Part shown: piece after piece, positions 16,636 through 24,362 of the stretch | How the letters are laid out: the number at the start of each line of letters is the position of its first letter | Position numbering within the stretch: the first letter of the stretch is position 1 | Assembly (NCBI GenBank): GCA_905235525.1 | Contig: CAJOLW010000027.1 | Span: forward strand, 1-59,982 | Origin: an uncultured Bacteroidaceae bacterium | GTDB taxonomy: Bacteria > Bacteroidota > Bacteroidia > Bacteroidales > Bacteroidaceae | Reading direction: 5' to 3' | Length of the DNA stretch: 59,982 bases | Program-made: the position numbers and the translations under genes | Notes under the pieces: model-generated | Told to the model about the DNA's origin: nothing | What the model saw: the letters and a program-made list of their open reading frames with translations, nothing else | Database searches by the model: none

Positions 16636-16708
16636 CACTATATAGCTCAATAGGATAGAGTAACGTCTGATAAGCGTTGGATCCGGGTTCGAATCCTGGT
16701 ATTGAATA
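16636..16708 (+). tRNA. tRNA-Ile(GAT)-like element with a poor acceptor stem, probably degenerate
   Basis: A perfect anticodon arm (AACGT, loop CTGATAA, GCGTT; anticodon GAT) and a good T arm (CCGGG, TTCGAAT, CCTGG) are present, with a 4-bp D stem. The acceptor stem (CACTATA against TATTGAA) has only four of seven pairs, and the base normally at position 26 seems absent. It lies on the strand opposite to the flanking phage genes and is followed by its own terminator (16731-16762), so it is probably transcribed. It may be a decayed phage tRNA, a tRNA-like regulatory RNA or an old integration scar. Confidence 0.45.
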
Positions 16709-16730
16709 TTCATATCACAACATATATCCG

Positions 16731-16762
16731 CACCAGGCTGTAGATTCAGCCTGGTGTTTTTT
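16731..16762 (+). terminator. Rho-independent terminator after the tRNA-like element
   Basis: A perfect 10-bp stem (CACCAGGCTG, loop TAGATT, CAGCCTGGTG) followed by six T residues on the plus strand. It points away from the tRNA-like element and against the primase operon. A second GC-rich hairpin (GCCGTGCC...GGCACGGC, about 16782-16810) without a T run follows and could end the primase transcript from the other side. Confidence 0.8.
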
Positions 16763-16840
16763 GGGGGGGGAACATCAATAATGCCGTGCCTGGCTGTGAA
16801 GTTCGGCACGGCACGGAATGAAAGAATTGGTGTGAGCGTG

Positions 16841-19800
16841 TTAATATGGAAAATTCTGATCGGCTGAAGGGACGAATGGTAGTTGGGGGTCCGTGAGCCC
16901 CTGACTTGACGGCTCTGACGGGGTCATGTCAGTGGAATCCTCACTAGTCGAATTGGGGGGGGGAGTTGAGCGTCTGAAGTCCATGTTGTAGAGATCAAGA
17001 AACTTGTCGTAGTTGAGCACTGTGGCAGAAGTCATCACCCCTTTTGTTTCAGCTTGACGCTGAACGCTGCCGGTCTGTTGGTTGTAGACCTTCTCGACCA
17101 CCTCTTCCCACTCGAAGCGGTGGGAGGAAATCTGTCCAATATAAGATGGATGAGAGCGCAGGTTCTGGTCGATGGTGGATTTTGTCGTGCGCTCAGTGTT
17201 GAAAGAAGAACGGTCGTAGTAGGAGAAAATGGTGGCTGTGCGGAGGAAGAGCACGTTGGTGCCTGGTTCGAAAGCGATGGTGACCTTGTTCCCCTGGGCA
17301 TTGATAAGCGTACAGCTTCTTGGCTGCTCGATGGTGAAGTCTCTTCCCTCAATGATGGTGCCTGTATCGATCATCGTATTCATGGCGGTGAAGAAGTTGG
17401 CGAGTTTGTCCGTCGTCTGGATAAGCGACATCTGGAAGTCTATCTTCTTGACGGATAGTTCGAAAAATTCCTCATAGGTGAAGGGAAGTTTCAAACTGGT
17501 GTACTGCTCGACGAGCTTCACTGTGCCCAGGAAGAACGACATGGTTTTCATGATGCGATCCATTTGTCCGGAAACGACGGCATTGCGTGTAAGTTCTTTG
17601 TATGCTTCCTTGCGGAGGCTTGGAAAATGATCCATGAAGAGGGGACGCAAAGCCAGTACTTCCAGTAAGACGTTAGACAGTCCCACGTAGTTCGGATCTT
17701 CGATTCGTTTCAGTTTCTCAAAGAGTCGCACTTCCTCTGGTGTGCGTGACTTTGTGGGGTATGGTACCTCGCAGATGATGACACGGTTCATCAGGGCGTT
17801 GTCATCTCGTTGAGGAGTGTCCTGCCCGCAGATGACTACCGGTGCGTACACCTTGTCTTCTTCAATTTCTTTGCTGCCAGCAGCTTTGCGCTTCTGCTTT
17901 CCGTCTCCATCATAGACGATGGCCTTCAGGGCTTGGAACTTATAGTCACTGATCTCATTGTTTTTGTATTCCTCCAGAACCACTGGCACATCGCGGAAGG
18001 TGCTCATGATGGTGGATAGGGCTGCATCGGTACCAGTGTTGAGGTTGAAAGCGGCAACCGATGGCGAGACAAATAGCGAACGGATGGAAATGGCTATCTG
18101 TGTTTTTCCGGAACCTGTAGGTCCCATGAAGAAGGGTGCCGTGAAGAGTCGTTCCAGACAGTGGATGTTGCTTCTGAAGGCGCACATGATAGCATAGATG
18201 ATTGCCCATTTTCCATTGTCGTTCACTTTGTACACCTCGTTCATCAGGGACGCCCACTGGTCAAACGTGACCTGTTTATCCATGGGAACTTCCCGATAGA
18301 CGAGTTGTGAGATAAGATCATACCTGCTCTTTTTCTTCTCGCTGCCGGCATAGATGGTTGAAAATGCCGGCAAGTAATAGTTTTTCTTTTCATGCATCAC
18401 CACACCCAGCTCGTCAGCCTGGCTGAAGGTGGGTACCCCGTCGACGAAGTGGAAGATGCCATTGGCGAAGGCGAAGAACTGTTGGCTGGGCAGACGTGAA
18501 GTGCCACTGTCCTGTTGATTCCCGTAGATTTCCACTTCTGAGCAGATGACATATCGACGGCTCATGTATTCTCGTATTTTCGTCCAGTGGCTTTCTTCCC
18601 CATTCGTGAAGTTAACGGCATCAAGGTTGATGAGGATTTCTTCAATGGTGGACTTCTTCAGCAATGATTTCGACAGCACCTCGATGTATATGGGCGTATC
18701 ATAGTAACGCCTGTCGATGCGCAGTACTCGCTTGTTCTGCTCGTAGTCGTCATTGTATATGTGGAGGAGAGGAGTCATGAAGAAATCGCCCACTTGAGTC
18801 ACGCCGTTGCCGTTCTTGTTGCGAAACATGTAACAAAGCGGTTTGCCTCCTTTACCGAGGCGTGGGAAGAATCCGCATTCCTTCCACATCTTTTTGTACT
18901 CATCGTTTTCTTCCACATAGTCGGGCAAATCGTCTCCATAGTCGAAGTCGTCACCGATGTCCTCGCTTTGGCTGCTGATGGCAAGTTTAGATTTCCGTTT
19001 GGCAAGAAGCGGTTTGCGGATCTCGTCGAACTGACCACGGGTGATGTGCAGCAGAGAGCAGTAGTTTCCCCGATTGATCGTGATGACGGCATCGGCCACA
19101 TAGATGGTCAGTTCAATGCAGCGGAGCACCAGTGGGGTATGGTCACCATCGAAGCCGGCCAGGAATCCGCCATGCAATGCAATGTAGTAATCAAGGAAAG
19201 ATGGATTGGCATCACCATCAGGAACACTCATGTTGGTGATGCCCAATCGGAAGAAATCCGCCAGGGCGTGAAGGTATTCGGACTCGTTGCCTTGTCGGTC
19301 AATGTTGCACCCCTGACTATCACAGACGAAGTAACCATAAATACTCCTCAGTCTCTCGATATCGGACATCTCTGGCACCCCCGAAATGTAGAGGATGGCA
19401 CTGTCACCATAACTGTCCAGGAATGCTTGAAAGTCGTGAGTGATGACAGCAGGCTTGTTCTGCTCGATGTGATCCTTGAGTACGTCAAGGCCATAGATGC
19501 CAGGTTTCATCTCAGACTCAGCAGGCAAGGCATCCACACCCCTGCGGATGTCACGCACTTTCTCTTGCATCATTGGTACACCCCGCCTGAAGCTTTTGCT
19601 CACTTCTGCTGTATAGCTCATGCGCAGCGATACATCCCCGACACAAGCGACGAGCCCTAAGATCTGGTTGATGGCTTCAGCCTCCACAATGGAATCTTTA
19701 TTGCCATGGGGAATGAGGGTCTTTCGGAAATAGGATGGGAATGACATTGTATTCTCCTTCAGCCATTCGGCTGTCTTTGCGCCGGTCTTACGGGCGAACT

Positions 19801-20818
19801 CGTCTGGATCCATTCCCTTGGGAAGTCTGATGCACCGAACTGTGGATCCAGCCTTCAACAGAAGCTCGCAGTTCTTCAACGAGGCTTTCAGTCCTGCAGT
19901 ATCTGCATCATAAACCATAACCACTGATTGAGTGAACCGTGTAATGAGTCTCACTTGCTGGTCAGTAAATGCCGTTCCACTGCCACCAATCACGTTTTCC
20001 ACTCCAACTCTGTGCAACGATAGTACATCGAACTGACCCTCGACAAGATATACGAAGCCTTGTCTCCCAATGGCTTTTCGTGCCTGGTACAGGCCAAATA
20101 GGTGATCCCCTTTGGTGAAGATGGGTGTGGATCCTGTATTTACATATTTGCCAACTTTCTCTTTTGGTGTGACAATGCGTCCGGAGAAGCCAATGATACG
20201 TCCCTGCAGATTATAGAAGGGAAACATTACCCTGTCGCGGAACACGTCATATTTCTGTCCGTTTTCGGTGGTGGCCACCACGCCGACTTCTTTCAGTCTA
20301 TCCACAGAATATCCCTTCTCTGTCAGAGTTCTCAACGCTGTATTGCCTTCTGGTGCATAGCCAACCCAGAATTCCGCCAGCGTTTTGTCATCCACACTAT
20401 ACCCACGCTGCTGAAGGAATGTCTCTGCTTGATTCAGATTCTGTTTATAAAAATCGGCAACCGCATTCATGGCCACAAGCATTGCTTCACGTTGCTGCAG
20501 GTTTTTCTTTTCCTCATCGGTCAGTTCCTTGTTAGGGAACTCCAGTCCAGCCTTATCACAACACCATTTCAACGCCTCTGCGAAGTCAAGGTTTAGATGA
20601 TGCTGCACAAATGCAATCACGTCACCATGTGCCCCACACACGAAACAATGGTATGTCTGCCTCACTCCACTCACCACCATTGATGGATGGCTGTCATCAT
20701 GAAATGGACAGATGCCTTTCCAATTCACTCCTGCGCGCTGCAGAGTGATGAACTCGCCTATTACATTCACGATGTTCAGCGATGATTTCACACGCTCAAT
20801 GAATTCTTTTTTAATCAT
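16841..20818 (-). CDS. Phage primase-helicase, DnaG-type primase fused to an AAA+ ATPase
   Basis: 1325 residues. Residues 37-61 form a CHC2 zinc finger (Cys37, His40, Cys58, Cys61). A DnaG catalytic core follows, with the Toprim signature YLVEG (Glu260) and YDADTAG (Asp304, Asp306) and PKGMDPDEF around 335. Residues about 400-620 hold a second, less familiar region, then an acidic linker (FDYGDDLPDYVEEND). The C-terminal part has Walker A GPTGSGKT (899-906) and a Walker B-like VPVVLEE near 945, as in phage helicase domains. One protein would both lay primers and unwind the fork, T7 gp4-like in logic. It is downstream of the early regulatory genes and next to the candidate origin. The C-terminal 40 residues are Pro/Ser/Thr rich. 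Confidence 0.9.
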   Translation of the reverse strand: MIKKEFIERVKSSLNIVNVIGEFITLQRAGVNWKGICPFHDDSHPSMVVSGVRQTYHCFVCGAHGDVIAFVQHHLNLDFAEALKWCCDKAGLEFPNKELTDEEKKNLQQREAMLVAMNAVADFYKQNLNQAETFLQQRGYSVDDKTLAEFWVGYAPEGNTALRTLTEKGYSVDRLKEVGVVATTENGQKYDVFRDRVMFPFYNLQGRIIGFSGRIVTPKEKVGKYVNTGSTPIFTKGDHLFGLYQARKAIGRQGFVYLVEGQFDVLSLHRVGVENVIGGSGTAFTDQQVRLITRFTQSVVMVYDADTAGLKASLKNCELLLKAGSTVRCIRLPKGMDPDEFARKTGAKTAEWLKENTMSFPSYFRKTLIPHGNKDSIVEAEAINQILGLVACVGDVSLRMSYTAEVSKSFRRGVPMMQEKVRDIRRGVDALPAESEMKPGIYGLDVLKDHIEQNKPAVITHDFQAFLDSYGDSAILYISGVPEMSDIERLRSIYGYFVCDSQGCNIDRQGNESEYLHALADFFRLGITNMSVPDGDANPSFLDYYIALHGGFLAGFDGDHTPLVLRCIELTIYVADAVITINRGNYCSLLHITRGQFDEIRKPLLAKRKSKLAISSQSEDIGDDFDYGDDLPDYVEENDEYKKMWKECGFFPRLGKGGKPLCYMFRNKNGNGVTQVGDFFMTPLLHIYNDDYEQNKRVLRIDRRYYDTPIYIEVLSKSLLKKSTIEEILINLDAVNFTNGEESHWTKIREYMSRRYVICSEVEIYGNQQDSGTSRLPSQQFFAFANGIFHFVDGVPTFSQADELGVVMHEKKNYYLPAFSTIYAGSEKKKSRYDLISQLVYREVPMDKQVTFDQWASLMNEVYKVNDNGKWAIIYAIMCAFRSNIHCLERLFTAPFFMGPTGSGKTQIAISIRSLFVSPSVAAFNLNTGTDAALSTIMSTFRDVPVVLEEYKNNEISDYKFQALKAIVYDGDGKQKRKAAGSKEIEEDKVYAPVVICGQDTPQRDDNALMNRVIICEVPYPTKSRTPEEVRLFEKLKRIEDPNYVGLSNVLLEVLALRPLFMDHFPSLRKEAYKELTRNAVVSGQMDRIMKTMSFFLGTVKLVEQYTSLKLPFTYEEFFELSVKKIDFQMSLIQTTDKLANFFTAMNTMIDTGTIIEGRDFTIEQPRSCTLINAQGNKVTIAFEPGTNVLFLRTATIFSYYDRSSFNTERTTKSTIDQNLRSHPSYIGQISSHRFEWEEVVEKVYNQQTGSVQRQAETKGVMTSATVLNYDKFLDLYNMDFRRSTPPPNSTSEDSTDMTPSEPSSQGLTDPQLPFVPSADQNFPY

Positions 20819-20827
20819 GATTCATTC

Positions 20828-21253
20828 TCATTTCGATGACTGTACGTTCTGGTCTTCAAACAAATCGAGTTGACGGCTCTCGAAAGCTTCCTGAAGAGTC
20901 ACTCCGAAATACTCCGTAAGCTTCATGTATTCTTCTTTACTGACGACCTTCGTTCCGTGATAAAGTTCCCACCACCTTCGTTGACCAATCCCTGTCTCAT
21001 TATAGAACTTTCGCGAAGGCTGGAAGTCTTCAATGTTCCGGAACCTCAGCTTCAACATGGACTTGACAATATTCCGTTTTGCGCTTGGACCGACACTCCA
21101 TCGTTGTCGTAAGATGAATAATCGCACCGACATAACACTTCTGCCCAAGGCGTCTGACATATCTTTCAGGGACGAGATTCCGAGATGATTGCGGACAAAG
21201 TCGATGTCATCATCCGTCCACTTTTTAATAACGTGTCGTTTTTCCTGTTTCAT
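20828..21253 (-). CDS. Prophage DNA-binding protein with SANT/HTH-like N-terminus
   Basis: 141 residues. The N-terminal WTDDDIDFVRNHLGISSLKD and ALGRSVMSVRLFILRQRW make a Myb/SANT-like helix-turn-helix often seen in phage regulators. A second region (TKVVSKEEYMKLTEYFGVTL) resembles the end of a Cro/C1-type domain. It precedes the primase gene by 9 bases and follows a small gene by 2 bases. It probably regulates the early operon or helps replication; target unknown. Confidence 0.65.
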   Translation of the reverse strand: MKQEKRHVIKKWTDDDIDFVRNHLGISSLKDMSDALGRSVMSVRLFILRQRWSVGPSAKRNIVKSMLKLRFRNIEDFQPSRKFYNETGIGQRRWWELYHGTKVVSKEEYMKLTEYFGVTLQEAFESRQLDLFEDQNVQSSK

Positions 21254-21255
21254 AA

Positions 21256-21429
21256 TTAATGAGGTATTTTATTGGTTTCACCTCCTGTCAGGCGCTCCCT
21301 CAGTCGCGTCAGTTTGCATTCTGGCTCTTCTTTTACGATTCCCAGTTGCACCATAGCATATCCATCAGTAGTGATGAGTTTAAGACACGTCCCCCACCAA
21401 CATTCATTTGCATGCCTAACGTATTCCAT
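21256..21429 (-). CDS. Small early-operon protein (57 residues), unknown function
   Basis: An uninterrupted 58-codon frame from ATG 21429 to TAA 21256, preceded by AAAGGA, fills the space between the 91- and 141-residue genes exactly, ending 2 bases before the next ATG. It contains CWWGTCLKLITTDGYAMV and a basic end (KLTRLRERLTGGE). It is too short for most gene finders but has the spacing, ribosome binding site and amino-acid balance of a real gene. Confidence 0.6.
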   Translation of the reverse strand: MEYVRHANECWWGTCLKLITTDGYAMVQLGIVKEEPECKLTRLRERLTGGETNKIPH

Positions 21430-21440
21430 TCCTTTTTTAG

Positions 21441-21716
21441 TTACTTGAAATCTAAGTCGAGTTCTGGAATGCGATCATTGAAAGGGAGCCCCTTCAGAAC
21501 AGTATATCCACCATGCACAAGGCAAAGGAATGGAATTAGATTTCTTTCTTCTTTGTCGTGGCAATACGCATGGCCTTTTTTGTCATAGACTACAGGAAGT
21601 TCATCTTTTTGACGGTGACACAGACACCATACAACCTCTCCTTTTTTGCACTTGAAACTGTCAATCGTAACGGCTTGAGGCATAGCCTGCTCAAAATCTC
21701 TAATTTTCATGATCAT
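21441..21716 (-). CDS. Small early prophage protein, possible zinc-binding fold
   Basis: 91 residues, overlapping the upstream gene by ATGA. Several Cys and His residues (KCKKGEVVWCLCHRQ, AYCHDKEE, CLVHGG) hint at metal binding, but no clean C-x2-C pair set is visible apart from CLCH. No family recognised. It lies in the leftward early operon between the operator region and the primase gene. Confidence 0.55.
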   Translation of the reverse strand: MIMKIRDFEQAMPQAVTIDSFKCKKGEVVWCLCHRQKDELPVVYDKKGHAYCHDKEERNLIPFLCLVHGGYTVLKGLPFNDRIPELDLDFK

Positions 21717-21913
21717 TCTGTTCTTGTAACATCAACAGTCTTTTCTTCTCTATTATGTTTCGTTCTGTATTTACGGTCTAATTCATACCCGAGGTTAGAT
21801 GTTGTAGAACGCACAACGGACAAACGTCGTACAGGAAAACGGGCAATGTCGCCAACTTCCATTTGAGCCAATGTGGATCTGACAGGAGTCTTGTCTGAAT
21901 AAATTTTTTCCAT
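21713..21913 (-). CDS. First gene of the leftward early operon, small basic protein
   Basis: 66 residues starting 43 bases from the -7 box at 21956-21963. Contains TLAQMEVGDIARFPVRRLSVVRS followed by a basic tail (ELDRKYRTKHNREEK). The 'mevGd...fp' pattern is common in small Bacteroidetes phage proteins near the immunity region. Its function is unknown; the position suggests a Cro-like or antirepressor role, which the sequence does not prove. Confidence 0.55.
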   Translation of the reverse strand: MEKIYSDKTPVRSTLAQMEVGDIARFPVRRLSVVRSTTSNLGYELDRKYRTKHNREEKTVDVTRTE

Positions 21914-21955
21914 TTTTTATTTACTACTTGATAATTATTTATTAACTTTCGGGTG

Positions 21956-21998
21956 CAAAGTTAAGAAAATCTTTACAAACAGGCAAGTAAATATTTAC
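21956..21998 (-). promoter_or_regulatory. Early leftward promoter with overlapping palindromic operator
   Basis: CAAAGTTA at 21956-21963 is a perfect minus-strand -7 box (TAACTTTG). A CAAG 20 bases away (21984-21987) serves as a 3-of-4 -33 box. Overlapping that box is the perfect 12-bp palindrome GTAAATATTTAC (21987-21998), with a further half-like TTTAC at 21972-21976. It lies between the divergent repressor and early operon, so it is the likely operator of the 22022-22339 repressor. Confidence 0.55.
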
Positions 21999-22021
21999 TA
22001 TTTTATAAAAATTTTTTGACT

Positions 22022-22339
22022 ATGGTTCATATTGGAAACAAAATCAGTCAGTTGATGAGGAAAGAAAAAATTGACTCACCAACTTTGGGACGAATGATAG
22101 GAATGAGCAAGCAAGCTGTTTACCAGAATTTGCAAAAGAGGGATTTGAACACATCGTTTCTCAGAAAAATTTCCACAGCTTTAGATGTGCCCTTGACTTA
22201 TTTCGTTTCAGAAGACTCAGAACCGCTGTCACTAACAGAAAAAGAAGAACTGATAAGACTGCGCGGTCAGGTTGAGTTACTTCGTGAAATGGCAGGAGTC
22301 CCTAAAAAAGATGCCCAAGATCAACAAAATGCAAGCTAA
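22022..22339 (+). CDS. Phage C1-type repressor with HTH_3 domain
   Basis: 105 residues from ATG 22022. Residues 4-60 form a Cro/C1-type helix-turn-helix (GNKISQLMRKEK, LGRMIGMSKQAVYQNLQ, LRKISTALDVPLTYFV). Residues 68-90 (LTEKEELIRLRGQVELLREM) look like a short coiled coil for dimer formation. There is no peptidase domain, so it is not a LexA-like self-cleaving repressor. It is the only plus-strand gene of the prophage and faces the early operon across a 108-base regulatory gap holding a palindromic operator. It is also the gene nearest the right attachment scar. Confidence 0.8.
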   Translation: MVHIGNKISQLMRKEKIDSPTLGRMIGMSKQAVYQNLQKRDLNTSFLRKISTALDVPLTYFVSEDSEPLSLTEKEELIRLRGQVELLREMAGVPKKDAQDQQNAS

Positions 22340-22497
22340 TTCCCCTATGGGGAAAAGAATTGTAAATCGGGACAGAATCGGGACAAAAAGAACAAAATAT
22401 TAACATTCATTTTCGCATCGTTCTATTGATAATCAAAGGATTGTATTTAATGGAAGCGAACAAGAAAATTCAATCCCCTCCATCTCCACTACGTTCC

Positions 22498-22529
22498 AAT
22501 GGTCGGGAATTGAACCCGACCATTTTTTA
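22498..22529 (+). terminator. Hairpin terminator downstream of the repressor side
   Basis: A perfect 10-bp stem (AATGGTCGGG, loop AATTGAA, CCCGACCATT) followed by T residues on the plus strand. On the minus strand the loop reads TTCAATT between GGG and CCC, so it also mimics a T arm. It lies between the first two att-like copies. Confidence 0.55.
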
Positions 22530-22542
22530 CTTCTTTTGCCCC

Positions 22543-22597
22543 TCCATCTCCACAAAAAAAGGCGCAACTTCGGTTGTGCCTTTTTTTGTGGAGATGG
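22543..22597. repeat. Long palindrome: att-like ends flanking a bidirectional terminator
   Basis: CCATCTCCAC plus seven A residues and GGC on one side is mirrored by GCC, seven T residues and GTGGAGATGG on the other, around a CAAC-TTCG-GTTG core: a near-perfect stem of about 25 bp. The core (GGCGCAACTTCGGTTGTGCC) is the exact reverse complement of the terminator core at 28580-28599. Confidence 0.8.
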
Positions 22598-22617
22598 GTG
22601 GATTGAACCCGACATTG

Positions 22618-22872
22618 TTAACAATTTGCCCCTCCATCTCCACTTACGTTGATGACAAGGATCTCATCTGCCATGTCGATCTTCCGTTTGTGCATATCGT
22701 CAAGCATTTCCTTTGTACCTGGTTTCCACACCTCTTCATCACCTGAATGTCCGAATAGGCCGACACTAATGACAATGCAGCCTTCAAGCGTCAATCGTTT
22801 CTGGGTTTCGATGAACTGCTCCTTGAAACGAGTGCTTCCGCATAGAGTGATGACCTTGTAGTTCTGTACCAT
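22618..22872 (-). pseudogene. Truncated nucleoside deoxyribosyltransferase-like gene cut at an att copy
   Basis: The first 76 residues (YKVITLCGSTRFKEQF, SVGLFGHSGDEEVWKPGTKEMLDDMHKRKIDMADEILVINV) match the N-terminal half of a small conserved protein resembling nucleoside 2-deoxyribosyltransferases and DUF4406, which normally continues with a glycine-rich turn and a helix (..GYIG.STR.EI.YA). Here the reading frame runs into the att-like sequence GTGGAGATGGAGGGG at 22643 and stops eight codons later. Integration or excision at the tmRNA-like site cut the gene. Its 3' part is not in the window. Confidence 0.75.
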
Positions 22873-22877
22873 ATCAT

Positions 22878-23357
22878 TCAGTCCTTAAAATCCCAGAATC
22901 CCGTGCCCGTTTCAGGGTCAAACTTCCGACCGATAGCCCCGCCAATGGTGGGACGTAGTTCTATTTCGGCTGTATAGAGAACCGTCGTGGCTTTCAGATG
23001 TCCCCCTGCCATTCCATGCAGACCATCCTGGTACCCTCCCACGATGTTATCAACATCGCGGTTCCCTCCCTTGAATGAAAACAGGGCATGGGTATGGTGG
23101 AATAGTTGACCATTATCGTCTCTTACCACATTACCATTGAGTGATACAAGTTCAAGCATACCTTCTAATCGCTCTGTCTCAAAACTTCCAGTCTCAGGGA
23201 TGAACACTTGAAGTTCCGCACTCTGACAGCCACCAATACCAGAGAAAACCGCAGATGGTATTGATTCCTTTTCGCAGATTCCGAGAAGGGTGCTGATTAT
23301 TTCATCCCCTCGATCCATACGGACATAGTAGTTATCGCCAATCTTTCTGTATTCCAT
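22878..23357 (-). CDS. PPC/DUF296 domain protein
   Basis: 159 residues from ATG 23357. Nearly the whole chain is one PPC (plants and prokaryotes conserved, DUF296) domain: YYVRMDRGDEIISTLLGICEKE, FSGIGGCQSAELQVF, ELVSLNGNVV, then LFHHTHALFS with the conserved His pair, and GGHLKATTVLYTAEIEL. These domains form trimers and in bacteria often bind a metal at the His cluster; their biochemical role is not settled. It starts the minus-strand pair with the truncated gene 5 bases downstream. It may be island cargo or a chromosomal gene caught between scars. Confidence 0.8.
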   Translation of the reverse strand: MEYRKIGDNYYVRMDRGDEIISTLLGICEKESIPSAVFSGIGGCQSAELQVFIPETGSFETERLEGMLELVSLNGNVVRDDNGQLFHHTHALFSFKGGNRDVDNIVGGYQDGLHGMAGGHLKATTVLYTAEIELRPTIGGAIGRKFDPETGTGFWDFKD

Positions 23358-24069
23358 AATCAATCGTTTATGTATCTGTAAACTGCCAATGTGGGTAGAA
23401 TCACCAACAGTAACAACGTAATCTCAACTAATGTGTATGAGCTGTAAGTGTTATCTCTACTTGCTGAATCATTCCTTATCTCGTTGAAATTAAATAAATC
23501 GCTCACGCTCGACAAAACTCGAACAAGTTCGGCTCAGTTCTCGCTTAATCGCGATTTTCGCCACAAAATTACTAAAAATCGGCTTAAATCTGACATTTTG
23601 CAAGTGAATGTATGTTATTTCGGCAAGAAAATTGGTGCTCACCACTTTCTTCTGATGAAAATTGAGTAATTTTGTCCCCTGATGGAAAGAATAATGATTT
23701 TTATGACACAATTAGAAGAGCCGCTCGATCCAAAGGGACGCTTGCCAGAGCAAGAACATTTTCCACGACTACATGCGTTTCTGACGATACAAGGGCAGGA
23801 AAGTGATGTCTGCGACTAAGCGAGGGCAGAGTGATGCTTGCATAGACTCTGCCGAGCGGGACAGACTCGACCGAAGGTCAAGTCCATCGAGCGAAGGCGA
23901 TATGTGGAGTTTTCACTGCTATTCATTCAATAAGGCAGCAATCTGCACCATAACAGGCGGCGAAAGTGACAAAACGCAATACTTTTGCCCGCCTTTTTGT
24001 ATTTTTAATGCGTAAATCGCTCGTATTTCGCAAAATGTTTGTACCTTAGTACCCGTTATAACACTTTTA
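23358..24069. other. Intergenic stretch without a convincing gene
   Basis: Positions 23490-23560 are a run of overlapping CTCG/CGAG words with CGAAC-AA-GTTCG palindromes. A plus-strand -7 box TAATTTTG is at 23667-23674. A short frame at 23682-23819 (45 residues, containing LDPKGRLPEQEHFPRLHAFL) follows it but matches nothing that I know and may be a gene start left by decay. Positions 23800-23920 are rich in GCGAGGGCAGAG/CTCTGCC-type inverted words and could fold. Nothing here is strong enough to call. Confidence 0.35.
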
Positions 24070-24243
24070 ATGCGCATAATTATGTCGAACGAAGAGAAAA
24101 AGGAAAGGATGGCAAGGAACTACGCCATTAACTCGAAGAAGACTCCGAGGACAAGGAGGGCGGCATTTGCTGTTGCCCATGCCGGTGTTATCATCATCAC
24201 CGACCCCAAGTTAAAGGAAAGACTAACCACCTATGTAGACTGA
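24070..24243 (+). CDS. Small basic protein of unknown function
   Basis: 57 residues from ATG 24070, or 53 from ATG 24082 in the same frame. The N-terminal half is very basic and charged (NEEKKERMARNYAINSKKTPRTRRAA), followed by a short hydrophobic segment (FAVAHAGVIIITDP) and LKERLTTYVD. The codon pattern is consistent, and a TACCTTAG near-match to the -7 box lies at 24051-24058. It may be a real small gene of the island, 119 bases upstream of the esterases. Confidence 0.4.
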   Translation: MRIIMSNEEKKERMARNYAINSKKTPRTRRAAFAVAHAGVIIITDPKLKERLTTYVD

Positions 24244-24362
24244 TGGCAAAGACTCGTTTACTGCTTGACACCTGTCAAAAGCATAGCACAAAGTTCTTAT
24301 GCCTCTGTCTATAGAGTCATGTAGAAGCCGAATACTTAACGTTTAATCATATTTATACTGAA

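Larger units (their letters stand above)
1..22489. mobile_element. Right-hand part of a tailed-phage prophage
   Basis: Seen: terminase large subunit, portal, S49-type head protease, major capsid protein, primase-helicase, holin, glucosaminidase and a divergent HTH repressor, almost all on the minus strand with many 4-base ATGA overlaps. The right edge is placed at the first tmRNA-3'-end-like repeat (22475-22489), just after the repressor. The left edge and the integrase are outside the window. No tape-measure or tail-fibre gene is seen; the late operon ends at a terminator at 101-142, so tail genes are probably further left. Two virion or lysis genes (head protease, holin) are frame-broken, so the phage may be defective unless those are sequence errors. 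Confidence 0.85.
22475..22643. repeat. Cluster of tmRNA-3'-end-like attachment scars
   Basis: CCCCTCCATCTCCAC occurs at 22475-22489, 22539-22553 and 22629-22643 on the plus strand, and GTGGAGATGG at 22588-22597 is the inverted form. The first is preceded by TTCAAT and the inverted one, read on the minus strand, by GGGTTCAATCC, so both look like a T loop plus the 3' acceptor strand of a tmRNA. A similar copy lies at 28557-28572. Such repeats mark integrase crossovers at the tmRNA 3' end. The tmRNA body itself is not in the window, so the identity of the donor gene is inference. Confidence 0.6.

Noticed and set aside
16636-16708. Attachment site of the prophage in a tRNA-Ile gene
   Set aside because: It lies in the middle of the phage between replication and structural genes, and the better att candidates are the tmRNA-like repeats near 22.5 kb.
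18761-19660. Long plus-strand frame (299 codons) inside the primase-helicase gene
   Set aside because: Antisense shadow of a GC-richer coding gene with clear zinc-finger, Toprim and Walker motifs on the other strand.
22433-22624. Minus-strand 63-codon frame across the att cluster
   Set aside because: It is composed of palindromic terminator and att repeats and cannot be told from chance.
23490-23711. Coding frames in both directions in the CTCG-rich stretch
   Set aside because: Overlapping short frames on both strands without start context or family likeness; low-complexity words explain them.
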